Below, in pieces: positions 1 to 8,011 of a DNA stretch of 64,000 nt. How positions within the stretch are numbered: position 1 is the first letter of the stretch; every line of letters starts with the position of its first letter. The notes beneath the pieces were generated by a model, which was not told the origin of the DNA, searched no databases, and saw nothing but the letters and a program-made list of their open reading frames with translations. The stretch is from Flintibacter muris (GTDB lineage: Bacteria > Bacillota > Clostridia > Oscillospirales > Oscillospiraceae): assembly GCF_943192995.1 (NCBI RefSeq), contig NZ_CALPCP010000001.1:360338-424337 (forward strand). Direction: 5' to 3'. Made by a program: the position numbers and the translations under genes.

Positions 1-411
1 GGCTACGCGCTGACCACCAATATTTTCGATTATGCGTCCCTGGTCGCTTCCCTTTCAGCCGATCAAAAGGTGGACAACGGCAGCTTTATTTGGGTCGCCC
101 TCTATATCTCCTTTGGCAACTCGTTTTTGGAGGAGTTTTTATTCCGTCACGTCTCGTTTCTTCAATTATCAAAATACGCGGCCCGGAAGACGGCATATCT
201 GTTCAGTTCCATCCTGTTTGCAGTGTATCACATCGCCATGATTGGCGCATCCTTTCCGCTGCCGCTGCTGCTTTTGGCAGTGGCTGGATTGACAGTTGGT
301 GGATTGATTTTCGACTATGTGGATGAAAGAGATCAAACGATTTACAATTCGTGGATCATTCATTTGTTCGCAGACTTTGCCATTATGACAATCTGGTATC
401 TTCATATTTAG
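1..411 (+). CDS. CPBP family intramembrane protease, C-terminal part (5' end outside window)
   Basis: The frame is open from the first base, so the start lies upstream. The visible 136 residues hold the CPBP (Abi/CAAX protease-like) signatures: EEFLFR (the EExxxR motif 1), the FAVYH histidine of motif 2 and a late NSWIIHLFAD motif, all within hydrophobic segments. Members are multi-pass membrane glutamyl proteases involved in prenyl-protein processing or bacteriocin immunity; which applies here cannot be told. It ends 12 bases before rimI, so the two may be co-transcribed. Confidence 0.85.
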   Translation, partial: GYALTTNIFDYASLVASLSADQKVDNGSFIWVALYISFGNSFLEEFLFRHVSFLQLSKYAARKTAYLFSSILFAVYHIAMIGASFPLPLLLLAVAGLTVGGLIFDYVDERDQTIYNSWIIHLFADFAIMTIWYLHI

Positions 412-423
412 AGGAGTTTTTCT

Positions 424-879
424 ATGTACTACGAAATCGTCCCCATGGACCGCAGCCACATCCCTCAGATCGCGGCACTGGAGCGGGAGTGCTTTACCGA
501 CCCCTGGAGCGAGCGCCTGCTGGAGGACGCCCTGTTCGACCCACAGGCCAGCTTTATCGTGGCCGAAGACGGGGAGGAGGGCAACATCCTGGGCTACGCC
601 GGCCTCCACGCCGTGCTGGACGAGGGCTACATTGACAATATCGCCGTCGCCCCCGACGCCCGGCGGCACGGGGTGGCCTCCGCCCTGCTGGACGTGTTCT
701 GCCGGTTTGGAGCGGCCAACCTGGCCTTCCTCACCCTGGAGGTACGCAAGTCCAACGCTCCCGCCATTGCCCTGTATGAGAAATTCGGCTTTCAGCAGGC
801 CGGCCTGCGCCCCGGCTACTACCAGCGTCCAAAGGAGGACGCCGTCATCATGACCCGGGAGTTTTCAGAGCATCCATAG
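424..879 (+). CDS. rimI: Ribosomal protein S18 alanine N-acetyltransferase RimI
   Basis: A 151-residue single-domain GNAT enzyme that would acetylate the N-terminal alanine of ribosomal protein S18. Visible features are the acceptor-side stretch ECFTDPWS typical of RimI, the acetyl-CoA loop with RRHGVASALL, and LEVRKSNAPAIALYEKFGF followed by GYYQRPKEDA, the usual RimI ending. Length matches the family (about 150). AGGAG lies just before the ATG. The next gene is tsaD, the common Firmicutes pairing, which supports RimI over a generic GNAT. Confidence 0.93.
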   Translation: MYYEIVPMDRSHIPQIAALERECFTDPWSERLLEDALFDPQASFIVAEDGEEGNILGYAGLHAVLDEGYIDNIAVAPDARRHGVASALLDVFCRFGAANLAFLTLEVRKSNAPAIALYEKFGFQQAGLRPGYYQRPKEDAVIMTREFSEHP

Positions 880-925
880 TGCGCGGCAACCCATCGCTTT
901 GTTACCATGTATCTTTTTACGAAAA

Positions 926-953
926 GCGGCGGGCCAAGGCCGTCCCGCCCTGC
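926..953. repeat. Short intergenic GC-rich repeat, copy 1
   Basis: The minus strand reads GCAGGGCGGGACG then about five bases then GGCCCGCCGC. The same unit recurs as an inverted pair at 29436-29509 and a related pair lies at 30708-30816, always outside genes. It sits in the rimI-tsaD spacer. It resembles REP/BIME-type dispersed palindromes; function unknown. Confidence 0.5.
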
Positions 954-980
954 GATATTCCCCTTGAAAGTGGTGTTTTT

Positions 981-1991
981 ATGAATATTTTAGCCATTGA
1001 ATCCTCCTGCGACGATACCGCCGCCGCCGTGGTAAGGGACGGCCGGACGGTACTGTCCAGTTGTGTATCCTCCCAGATTGAGATGCACACCGTCTACGGC
1101 GGGGTGGTACCTGAAATCGCCTCCCGGAAGCATGTGGAGGCCATTTCCGCGCTGACGGACAAGGCTGTCTCGGACGCCGGGCTGACAAAAGCGGATCTGG
1201 ACGCTGTGGCCGTCACCTATGCCCCTGGACTGATCGGGGCGGTGCTGGTGGGGGTCAACTTTGCCAAGGGGGCGGCCATGGCCCTGGACCTGCCCCTCAT
1301 CCCTGTCCATCACGTGCGGGGACACATTGCCGCCAACTACATCACCCACCCTGATTTAGAGCCCCCCTTCGTCTGCCTGTGCGTCTCCGGGGGGACCACC
1401 GCCATTGTGGACGTGCGGTCCTACACGGAAATGGCTGTCCTGGGCTCCACCCGGGACGACGCCGCCGGGGAGTGCTTTGACAAGGTGGCCCGGGTGCTGG
1501 GTATCGGCTACCCCGGGGGCGGTCCCATGGACAAGCTGGCCCAGGGGGGAGATGACCAGAAATATGTCCTGCCTGTGGCCCACGTGTCCGGGGCGGAGCT
1601 GGATATGTCCTTTTCCGGGCTGAAAACCGCCAGTCTGAACCTGATCCACAACAGCCAGCAAAAGGGCGACGAGCTGGACCTGCCCTCCTTTGCCGCCAGC
1701 TTTGGCCGGGCGGTGAGCGACAGCTTGGTACCTCGGGTCATGCTGGCTGCCCGGAAAATGGGCTATGGGAAAATTGCCGTGGCCGGGGGAGTGGCCGCCA
1801 ACAGCCGCATCCGGGCCGACCTCCAGGCCGCCTGCGCCCGCAGCGGAGACCGGCTCTTCCTCCCGGAACTGAAATTCTGCGGAGATAACGCCGCCATGAT
1901 CGGCTGCCAGGGCTTTTATGAGTACCAGTCGGGCCGCACAGCCGGCTGGGACCTGAATGCCTGCGCCACCAGAGACATCTCCCTGGGATGA
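981..1991 (+). CDS. tsaD: tRNA N6-threonylcarbamoyladenosine transferase TsaD
   Basis: 336 residues, the normal TsaD length, when started at the ATG at 981 (MNILAIESSCDDTA); an upstream in-frame start at 879 would add 34 residues with no family similarity. TsaD transfers the threonylcarbamoyl group from threonylcarbamoyl-AMP to A37 of ANN-decoding tRNAs, with TsaB and TsaE, in the cytoplasm. The ASKHA fold start ESSCDDT, the iron-binding HHVRGH motif, CVSGGTTAI, the phosphate loop near DDAAGECFDKVAR and the late CGDNAAMIG motif are all intact. Confidence 0.97.
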   Translation: MNILAIESSCDDTAAAVVRDGRTVLSSCVSSQIEMHTVYGGVVPEIASRKHVEAISALTDKAVSDAGLTKADLDAVAVTYAPGLIGAVLVGVNFAKGAAMALDLPLIPVHHVRGHIAANYITHPDLEPPFVCLCVSGGTTAIVDVRSYTEMAVLGSTRDDAAGECFDKVARVLGIGYPGGGPMDKLAQGGDDQKYVLPVAHVSGAELDMSFSGLKTASLNLIHNSQQKGDELDLPSFAASFGRAVSDSLVPRVMLAARKMGYGKIAVAGGVAANSRIRADLQAACARSGDRLFLPELKFCGDNAAMIGCQGFYEYQSGRTAGWDLNACATRDISLG

Positions 1992-2034
1992 TATTGCGTT
2001 ATGTCACCCGCACTGTGGAAAAACCTGTGGAAAC

Positions 2035-2043
2035 TGTGGATAA
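2035..2043 (-). promoter_or_regulatory. Single consensus DnaA-box-like 9-mer
   Basis: TTATCCACA on the minus strand, exact to the consensus, preceded on the plus strand by two TGTGGAAA-like near-boxes (2013-2034). It lies just after tsaD. One exact box is not an origin; it may titrate DnaA or be chance. Confidence 0.3.
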
Positions 2044-2115
2044 CTCCCCTGAGGTTTCCTTATGCGCTTCTGTTATGTAAATCATTGGGCAAAAACTTGC
2101 TGATGCAGTAAATTA

Positions 2116-2149
2116 AATGCAGAAAAGGTTATTTCGCCTTTTCTGCATT
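2116..2149. terminator. 13-bp perfect hairpin downstream of tsaD
   Basis: AATGCAGAAAAGG and its exact complement are separated by 8 bases. A U tract is weak on both sides, so it may be a terminator, a processing site, or the leader structure of the small ORF that starts 67 bases later. Confidence 0.45.
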
Positions 2150-2216
2150 ATGTTATAGAAGAGGAAGCTGCTCAAACCAAAAAGACTGGGCCAAAGGAAC
2201 AAAAGGAGGTCTATCC

Positions 2217-2315
2217 ATGAAACGTATAGCTGTGCTTCTGGCGGCGGTGGCCGCAAGCATTGGCATAGTGATGGCGGCCCTGGCCGCCGCATTCTCCCGT
2301 CGTGAGAATTATTAG
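2217..2315 (+). CDS. 32-residue hydrophobic single-span peptide
   Basis: An ATG preceded by AAAAGGAGGTCTATCC opens a 32-codon frame. The peptide begins MKRIAVLLAAVAAS and ends AFSRRENY: a lysine/arginine start, about 24 hydrophobic alanine-rich residues, then a charged tail, i.e. one membrane span. A strong intrinsic terminator begins 35 bases after the stop, so it looks like a free-standing transcript. I do not recognise a family. It could be a small membrane regulator, a type I toxin-like peptide or a leader peptide. The ribosome site and terminator argue that it is real. Confidence 0.55.
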   Translation: MKRIAVLLAAVAASIGIVMAALAAAFSRRENY

Positions 2316-2350
2316 TCAAAGAAACTCAGCTGTCAGTCCTCAAATATTTT

Positions 2351-2395
2351 GCCCCCAGATGCAGTGCTTCCGCTTGCCTGCATCTGGGGGCTTTT
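2351..2395 (+). terminator. Intrinsic terminator
   Basis: GCCCCCAGATGCAG pairs perfectly with CTGCATCTGGGGGC, followed by TTTT. It serves the small peptide gene; on the other strand it faces the 3' end of the glycyl radical enzyme gene. Confidence 0.85.
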
Positions 2396-2443
2396 GTCTA
2401 TCATCCGTTTTGGCCGGGGCGGTTCATGGGTTGGAGGGCGTGA

Positions 2444-4855
2444 TTACAGTGTCTGTTCTGTGCGGGCAATGATGTCGTCCTGGGTCTGGCGGGACAGCAC
2501 ATTAAAGAAGGCACTGTACCCGGCCACCCGGACAATCAGGTCCCGGTGGTCCTCCGGGTGGACCTGGGCATCCAGCAGGGTCTCCCGGGAGACCACGTTA
2601 TATTGCACATGGTAGCCATGGAGAGCATTAAAGAAGGCGCGGATCAGGGCAATGAGCTTGGTCTTGTTCTCCTCTCGGGACAACAGGGTGGGGGTCACCT
2701 TCTGGTTGAGGAGGACGCCGCCGGTAATATCGGCGGTGGGAAGCTTGGACACGCTTTTAAATACTGCTGTGGGGCCGTGGACATCCATAGCGTGACTGGG
2801 GGAGCAGCCCTCGGCCAGGGGCTCACCGGCGTGACGTCCGTCCGGGGTGGCCAGGGTTCCTCGCCCCTGGCCCACATTGGCGGAGATGGAGGAGGTGCCC
2901 GCATACCGGATACCGCCGATAGGGCCCCGGCCAAAGCGGGTGTTGGGGTACTTCTTAATCTCGTCAATGTAGACGTTGTAGGCATCTACCACCAGCCGGT
3001 CTACATAGTCGTCGTCATTGCCGTACTTGGGGGCCTCGTGGATAAGCAGCTGGCGGATGCGCTCCCCCTCCTCCCCGGCAAAGTCACTCTGGAGGGCCTG
3101 CCACAGCTGGGCGGGAGTGAGCTGTTTCTCCTCAAAGACCAGCTTTTTGATGGCGGCCAGGGAGTCGGCCAGGTTGGCAATGCCCACCTGGAGGCCGCTG
3201 ATAAAGTCGTACACCGCGCCCCCCTCCTTGAGGGTCAGCCCCCGGCCAATGCAGTCCTGGCACAGGGCGGAACAGAGGATGTCGGGCACATCCTCCTCCA
3301 GCACCATGTCGCAGGCATTCTCAATGATGGCGCTGTGGCGGGTGAAGTCCCGAATTACCACATCCCAGGCGCGGGCCAGCTGGTCGTAGGAGGTCATCTC
3401 CGTAAAGTGGCCCGCCCCCTGGGTCAGCTTTTTGCCGCTCTGGGGGTCCACGCCGCCGTTCATGGCGATGAGCAGGGATTTGGGGAAGTTGAGGAAGCTC
3501 ATGCCGGTACACCGGTAGCCCCACTTGCCGGGGACGGCCGTCTCTACACAGCCGATGGCGGAGTAGTTATAGGCGTCCTCCTCCTTCACTCCCCGGGAAA
3601 TAAAGGAGGGGATGATGATTTCGTCGTTGTTGAAGGCGGGCATGCCAAAGCCCAGCTTTACCACCTCAATGGCCTCGGACATGAAGTCCTCAGACAATCC
3701 GGCGTGGTAGCGCACCGTCAGGTTGGGCTGGGGCAGGCGGGTCTGGGCCACGCTGCGCAGAATCAGGTAGGACATGGGGTTAACCGCGTCTCTCTTGTCC
3801 GGGGTCTGCCCCCCCACGGTGACGTTCTGGTACAGGGGGGACCCGGCAGAGAACTGGGTGTGGCTCCAGGAGCGGATCTTGTTGATGGTAAAGGTCTTGA
3901 GCCACAGGTTGGTCATCAGCTCGCAGGCGCTGTCTTCGGTAATCCGGCCTTCAGCCAGGTCTTTGGCGTAGTAGGGGTACAGGTACTGGTCCATCCGCCC
4001 GTAGGACAGGGAGTGGCCGTTGGACTCAATCTGGAGCACTAGGTGGACCAGCCACAGGGACTGCACCGCCTCCTGGAAGGTGTCCGCCGGCTGGTAGGGC
4101 ACCTTGCGCAGGATACGGGCCATCTCGGTCAGCTCCTCTGCCCGCTGTGCGGGGGCGGACTTGGCCTGTTCCTCCGCCAGATTGGCATACCGGGCGGCAA
4201 AGGCCCGGACGGCGTCAATGACAATCAGAATGGCCCGGTAGAAGTAGGACTTTTTCAGATTTTTGCAGTCGGTCAGGTCCAGCTGTTCCAGGCAGGCCCT
4301 GGTGCGGGCCTCATAGTCCTTCAGCCCTAACCGCAGCAGATCGGCGTAGGCCACCGCCACATGGGCGTCGCCGGAGGTAATGTTGCCCTCGGCTTTGATG
4401 ATGCCCAGGTCGTAGAACACCCGGCTGTCCGGGGGGATGGCGGCCAGTCCTCTGTCCAGCAGGGTGTTGTGCTGCCAGAAGGGGTAAATCTCCCGCAATT
4501 CCTCCTTGGTCTTCTCACTGATGCGGAATACATCGCCGTCCCGGCCCTCAAACTCATCCAGTTCCTGGATAACCCAGTCCATGGCGTACTCCGGAAAGAT
4601 GGGGGCCGCCCGGTTGGCGGAGGCCTGATTGCCCGCCAGCAGGGTGTCGGGCTCAATGAAAATGCTCATGTGCTCCAAAATGTTCTGGAGCATGTAGGCC
4701 CGTTTCAGGGTGACGGGCTGGTCGGCGTACTCCCGGTAACTCTGGGTGGTGAGGATGGCCCGCTCCGCGCACACCTGAGGCTCTGTCTCCAAAAGTTCCT
4801 CCCGGAAGTGGTTCATCCGGGCTGTCAGTTCTCCAAAATGCTGTGTATTTTTCAT
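2444..4855 (-). CDS. Glycyl radical enzyme (PflD/YbiW-type dehydratase/lyase family)
   Basis: 803 residues from the ATG at 4855, which has AGGAGG eight bases upstream (an upstream in-frame TTG is rejected). The thiyl-radical Cys436 sits in GCVETAVPGK and the glycyl radical Gly779 in RVAGYSAFF, both intact, with the PFL-like ten-stranded barrel region between. GCVE, rather than the Cys-Cys pair of true pyruvate formate-lyase, puts it in the dehydratase/C-O lyase branch (glycerol, diol, hydroxyproline, YbiW-like). Substrate is not readable with certainty. The divergent activase, DeoR regulator and ROK sugar kinase point to a sugar or sugar phosphate. The closest precedent I know is E. coli YbiW acting on 1,5-anhydroglucitol 6-phosphate; that assignment is only a hypothesis. 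Cytoplasmic, oxygen-sensitive. Confidence 0.9.
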   Translation of the reverse strand: MKNTQHFGELTARMNHFREELLETEPQVCAERAILTTQSYREYADQPVTLKRAYMLQNILEHMSIFIEPDTLLAGNQASANRAAPIFPEYAMDWVIQELDEFEGRDGDVFRISEKTKEELREIYPFWQHNTLLDRGLAAIPPDSRVFYDLGIIKAEGNITSGDAHVAVAYADLLRLGLKDYEARTRACLEQLDLTDCKNLKKSYFYRAILIVIDAVRAFAARYANLAEEQAKSAPAQRAEELTEMARILRKVPYQPADTFQEAVQSLWLVHLVLQIESNGHSLSYGRMDQYLYPYYAKDLAEGRITEDSACELMTNLWLKTFTINKIRSWSHTQFSAGSPLYQNVTVGGQTPDKRDAVNPMSYLILRSVAQTRLPQPNLTVRYHAGLSEDFMSEAIEVVKLGFGMPAFNNDEIIIPSFISRGVKEEDAYNYSAIGCVETAVPGKWGYRCTGMSFLNFPKSLLIAMNGGVDPQSGKKLTQGAGHFTEMTSYDQLARAWDVVIRDFTRHSAIIENACDMVLEEDVPDILCSALCQDCIGRGLTLKEGGAVYDFISGLQVGIANLADSLAAIKKLVFEEKQLTPAQLWQALQSDFAGEEGERIRQLLIHEAPKYGNDDDYVDRLVVDAYNVYIDEIKKYPNTRFGRGPIGGIRYAGTSSISANVGQGRGTLATPDGRHAGEPLAEGCSPSHAMDVHGPTAVFKSVSKLPTADITGGVLLNQKVTPTLLSREENKTKLIALIRAFFNALHGYHVQYNVVSRETLLDAQVHPEDHRDLIVRVAGYSAFFNVLSRQTQDDIIARTEQTL

Positions 4856-4914
4856 AGTCCGCGACCTCCTGTTCAAAACTGCCAGTGGGGAAGGCTTCCC
4901 CCAGGTTTGATCTC

Positions 4915-4943
4915 ATCATAGCAGACCTCGATCTGCAAGTCAA
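4915..4943 (-). promoter_or_regulatory. Sigma-A promoter for the glycyl radical enzyme
   Basis: On the minus strand TTGACT, a 17-base spacer, then TATGAT, about 60 bases before the ATG at 4855. Confidence 0.7.
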
Positions 4944-4965
4944 CGAAAACTTACGAATAAAAGTA

Positions 4966-4983
4966 TACAAATTTTCTTTTGTA
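4966..4983. promoter_or_regulatory. Inverted repeat between divergent promoters (possible operator)
   Basis: TACAAA and TTTGTA are separated by six bases, lying between the two divergent promoters in an AT-rich patch. The DeoR regulator encoded in the same cluster is the obvious candidate ligand; not proven. Confidence 0.3.
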
Positions 4984-5004
4984 ACTTTGTGCCCTTTTGC
5001 GCCT

Positions 5005-5033
5005 TTACATGCCGCCCCTCAGGCTGGTATAAT
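5005..5033 (+). promoter_or_regulatory. Sigma-A promoter for the activase operon
   Basis: TTACAT, 17 bases, then TATAAT with an upstream TGG (extended -10). It lies 30 bases before the activase ATG and would drive activase-deoR-ROK. Confidence 0.7.
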
Positions 5034-5063
5034 GGTGGTACAATTGACAGGAGGCTTTTGTCC

Positions 5064-5834
5064 ATGGAACTGACCGGCCATATCTTTAACATTCAAAAAT
5101 TCAGCATTAACGACGGCCCCGGCATCCGTACCACCGTCTTTTTTCAGGGCTGTCCCCTGGCCTGCCGCTGGTGCGCCAACCCGGAGTCCCAAAACCGGTA
5201 TGCCGTCCAGGCCCAGCTGCTCAACGACGACCGGTGCCGCCGCCGGGAGGTGACGGTGGACCAGGTTATGGCCGAGGTCTTGCAGGACAAGCCCTTCTAT
5301 GACCAGTCCGGGGGCGGAATGACCCTGTCCGGCGGGGAGGTGCTCCAGCAGGCGGATTTTGCCGCCGCCCTGTGCCGGGCGGCCCGGGCTGAGGGGGTCC
5401 ACACCGCTGCGGAGACCACCGGTTTCGCCTCGCCGGAGCATTTCCGGATGCTGCTGGAGGAGATCGACCTTCTCCTGATCGACGTCAAGCACTTCGACCC
5501 CGGCAAACACCGGGAGGGCGCCGGGGTGGACAACCGGCTCATCCTGGATAACCTCCGTACTGCCGCCGCCTCAGGCAAGCCTATGATCGCCCGCATCCCG
5601 GTGATTCCCCGGTTCAACAGCACGCTGGAGGACGCCAGCGGGCTGGCCCGGCTTCTGACCGGCCTGGAGGTGAAGGAGGTCCATCTGCTCCCCTTCCACC
5701 AGTTCGGGGAACGGAAGTACCAGCAGATGGGCGTCCCCTACGACTACGACGGTACAGACCAGCTCCATCCGGAGAACCTGACGGATTACCGCCAGATCTT
5801 TCTGGACGCCGGGTTGGACTGCACCTTCCGATAA
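5064..5834 (+). CDS. Glycyl radical enzyme activase (radical SAM), short form
   Basis: 256 residues from the ATG at 5064 with CAGGAGG upstream. It would use a [4Fe-4S] cluster and S-adenosylmethionine to place the glycyl radical on the divergently encoded enzyme. The cluster motif CxxxCxxC is Cys30, Cys34 and Cys37 in GCPLACRWC, followed by a glycine-rich SAM region and GGGMTLSGGEVL. Between CANPES (about residue 37) and the next core helix only about 25 residues are present, so the two-cluster ferredoxin-like insert found in most non-PFL activases is missing; one lone cysteine (DDRCRRR) remains. This PflA-like length is unusual for a partner of a GCVE-type enzyme. Confidence 0.92.
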   Translation: MELTGHIFNIQKFSINDGPGIRTTVFFQGCPLACRWCANPESQNRYAVQAQLLNDDRCRRREVTVDQVMAEVLQDKPFYDQSGGGMTLSGGEVLQQADFAAALCRAARAEGVHTAAETTGFASPEHFRMLLEEIDLLLIDVKHFDPGKHREGAGVDNRLILDNLRTAAASGKPMIARIPVIPRFNSTLEDASGLARLLTGLEVKEVHLLPFHQFGERKYQQMGVPYDYDGTDQLHPENLTDYRQIFLDAGLDCTFR

Positions 5835-5849
5835 CAGGGAGGTGCCGCT

Positions 5850-6596
5850 ATGAAACGAGCGCGGGAGTCGCAGATTCTGGAGCTGCTGTCCCAGTGGGGA
5901 CGGATGGAGGTCACTGTCCTGGCCCAGCGGCTTGGGGTGTCCCAGGTGACGGTGCGAAAGGACCTAGACGCCCTGGAGGAGCGGGGTATCCTCCGCCGGG
6001 AGCACGGCTTTGCCGTGCTGGGCAGTCCGGACGATGTAAACGGCCGGCTGGCCGTCCACTACGAGGAGAAGCGGCGCATTGCCCAAAGGGCGGCGGAGCT
6101 GGTGTCCCCCGGAGAGACAGTGATGATTGAAAGCGGAAGCTGCTGCGCCCTGCTGGCCGAGGAGATCGCCCAGAGCAAGCCAGGGGCCACCATCATCACC
6201 AACAGCGCCTTTATCGCCAGCTACATCCGTCGGGCGGAGGGGGCCAGGGTGGTACTGCTGGGGGGCGACTTTCAGAATGACAGCCAGGTCATGGTGGGCC
6301 CCATCCTCAAGGTGTGCGCCCGGCAGTTCTATGTGGAGCACCTCTTTGTGGGGGCGGACGGCTGGTCCCGGGAGCTGGGCTTTGCCGGAAGCGACCATCT
6401 GCGAGTTCAGGCCGTGCGGGATATGGCAGAGCATGCGGGCCAGGTGGTGGTGGTCACGGAGAGCGGAAAATTTGCCCAGCGGGGCACGGTCCCCCTGAAC
6501 CTGACCGTCTCCGCCGTGGTTACCGACGGCGGGCTTACCCAGGAACAGGCTGCCGCCCTGGAGGGGGCGGATATTCAGGTCTGTCAGGGCCAATAA
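5850..6596 (+). CDS. DeoR/GlpR family transcriptional regulator
   Basis: 248 residues. Residues 1-55 are a DeoR winged helix (SQILELLSQWGRMEVTVLAQ, then VSQVTVRKDLDALEERGI with the DeoR recognition helix). The rest is the sugar-phosphate-binding DeoR C-terminal domain (GETVMIESGSCC, TIITNSAFIA, LFVGADGW, VVVVTESGKF). These regulators usually repress sugar operons and release DNA on binding a phosphorylated sugar. It sits 15 bases after the activase and 28 before the ROK kinase, so it probably controls the divergent cluster. Confidence 0.92.
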   Translation: MKRARESQILELLSQWGRMEVTVLAQRLGVSQVTVRKDLDALEERGILRREHGFAVLGSPDDVNGRLAVHYEEKRRIAQRAAELVSPGETVMIESGSCCALLAEEIAQSKPGATIITNSAFIASYIRRAEGARVVLLGGDFQNDSQVMVGPILKVCARQFYVEHLFVGADGWSRELGFAGSDHLRVQAVRDMAEHAGQVVVVTESGKFAQRGTVPLNLTVSAVVTDGGLTQEQAAALEGADIQVCQGQ

Positions 6597-6624
6597 ATCC
6601 CCATTTGTTGGAAGGAGATTGTCT

Positions 6625-7563
6625 ATGAGCGCTTATCGAATCGGCATTGACGCAGGAGGAACCAAGGTGGCCTACGGCCTGTTTGACCGGGAGAACAATC
6701 TGCTGGACCGCTTTCAGCAGCCCACCCCTGTGGAGGCGGACGGCCCGGCCTTCTGCGCCATGGTGGAGGACAGCGTCCGTGCGCTGCTGGAGAAAAACCG
6801 CCTCACTCCGGGGGAGCTGGAGGGGGTAGGCCTTTGCATGCCCTCCTTTATCCTCTTTGACCAGGGATATGTGTGCATGACCTCCGCAATGGTGAACATC
6901 CGGGATTTTGCCATGCGGGACTACCTGTCCCGGCGGCTTGGGGTCCGGGTGGTGCTGGACAACGACAGCAACGTGGCCGCCCTGGCCGAACACCGCTTTG
7001 GCGCAGGACAGGGCAGCCGGAACATGATTTACATGGCCGTCAGCACCGGAATCGGAAGCGGACTGATTCTCAATGGCCAGCTCTTCCGGGGCAGCTATGG
7101 CTGGGCCGGAGAGTGCGGCCACATGCTGATTACCCCGGATGAGGGAGAGCTGTGCGGCTGTCAGAACCGGGGGTGCTTTATGTCCTGGGCCTCCGGACGG
7201 TTTATCCCCATTCAGATTCGGAAGAAATCCGCCGGGCGGCAAACCTGCCTGGACCTGGGACCTGGCCTTGACGGCGCGGAGCTGCTCCGGGCCTGTCAGG
7301 GGGGGGACCCCTTTGCTCTGGAGATGCTGGACCAGGCCGCCCGCTATATCGGGGTGTGCGCCTTCAACATCTATCAGCTGCTTAATGTCAACCTCTACGT
7401 CTTCGGCGGAGGGCTGGTCAACTTCGGTCCCCTCCTCTTTGACCGGGTACGGGCGGAATTTGACCGCCGCAACCACATCCCCCAGCCGGTGGACTTTCGA
7501 TTTGCCCAGCTGAAACAGGATTTTGGCATCATTGGCGCGGCGGAACTGCTGCGGGATACATAA
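6625..7563 (+). CDS. ROK family sugar kinase
   Basis: 312 residues from the ATG at 6625 (GAAGGAG upstream; the TTG two codons earlier is rejected). It carries the phosphate-binding IDAGGTK near the start, DNDSNVAALAEH with the catalytic Asp, STGIGSG, the GECGHM histidine and the ROK zinc motif CGCQNRGC. The glutamate normally following the zinc motif (GCxE) is methionine here (GCFMSWASG). It would phosphorylate a hexose-like sugar with ATP. Being last in an operon with activase and DeoR, it probably makes the substrate or effector for that cluster. No helix-turn-helix, so a kinase rather than a ROK repressor. Confidence 0.88.
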   Translation: MSAYRIGIDAGGTKVAYGLFDRENNLLDRFQQPTPVEADGPAFCAMVEDSVRALLEKNRLTPGELEGVGLCMPSFILFDQGYVCMTSAMVNIRDFAMRDYLSRRLGVRVVLDNDSNVAALAEHRFGAGQGSRNMIYMAVSTGIGSGLILNGQLFRGSYGWAGECGHMLITPDEGELCGCQNRGCFMSWASGRFIPIQIRKKSAGRQTCLDLGPGLDGAELLRACQGGDPFALEMLDQAARYIGVCAFNIYQLLNVNLYVFGGGLVNFGPLLFDRVRAEFDRRNHIPQPVDFRFAQLKQDFGIIGAAELLRDT

Positions 7564-7596
7564 AAAACCGCCGTGGAGCAATCCACGGCGGTTTTT
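7563..7596. terminator. Bidirectional intrinsic terminator
   Basis: CCGCCGTGGA and its complement around a GCAA loop, with A5 before and T5 after. It ends the kinase operon on the plus strand and could end ybaB on the minus strand. Confidence 0.9.
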
Positions 7597-7636
7597 ATCA
7601 TCAACCAGCAGCTTTTGGTATGTTCGGGCTTTCTTA

Positions 7637-7987
7637 TTACAGCCCCAGGCCGCCCAGGTTCAGTCCTCCGGTGAGGGACTGCATGGTGCTGGCGGCGTCC
7701 GCGTCAGCGGCACGCATGGCCTCGTTGACAGCGGCCACAACCATGTCCTGGAGCATCTCCACATCCTCAGGGTCCACGGCTTCCGGATCAATGGTCAGGT
7801 TTTTCAGCTCATGCTTGCCGTTGACCGTGGCGGTGACCATCCCGCCTCCAGAGGCGGCAGAATACTCCTTCTCCTGGAGCTCCTGCTGCATGCGCAGCAT
7901 GTCCTGCTGCATCTTCTGGGCCTGCTTAATCATATTCATGTTCATTCCGCCGCCCATACCGGGCATACGGCCATATCCTTTTGCCAT
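7637..7987 (-). CDS. YbaB/EbfC nucleoid-associated protein
   Basis: 116 residues, typical size. A methionine/glycine-rich start (MAKGYGRMPGMGGGMNMN) precedes the helical region IKQAQKMQQDMLRMQQELQ and the TVNGKHELKNLTIDPE strand pair characteristic of YbaB, with AVNEAMRAAD late. Dimeric DNA-binding protein. AGGAG lies nine bases before the ATG. It follows dnaX by 24 bases as in most Firmicutes; recR, the usual third gene, is absent and the kinase operon abuts instead. Confidence 0.93.
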   Translation of the reverse strand: MAKGYGRMPGMGGGMNMNMIKQAQKMQQDMLRMQQELQEKEYSAASGGGMVTATVNGKHELKNLTIDPEAVDPEDVEMLQDMVVAAVNEAMRAADADAASTMQSLTGGLNLGGLGL

Positions 7988-8011
7988 AACAAAAAACTCC
8001 TCTCTGGCAGA

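Noticed and set aside
2013..2043. Replication origin near tsaD
   Set aside because: Only one exact DnaA box, and neither dnaA nor dnaN is near.
2546..4042. 498-codon open frame on the plus strand
   Set aside because: Shadow of the glycyl radical enzyme gene; low-complexity G/V/H-rich product.
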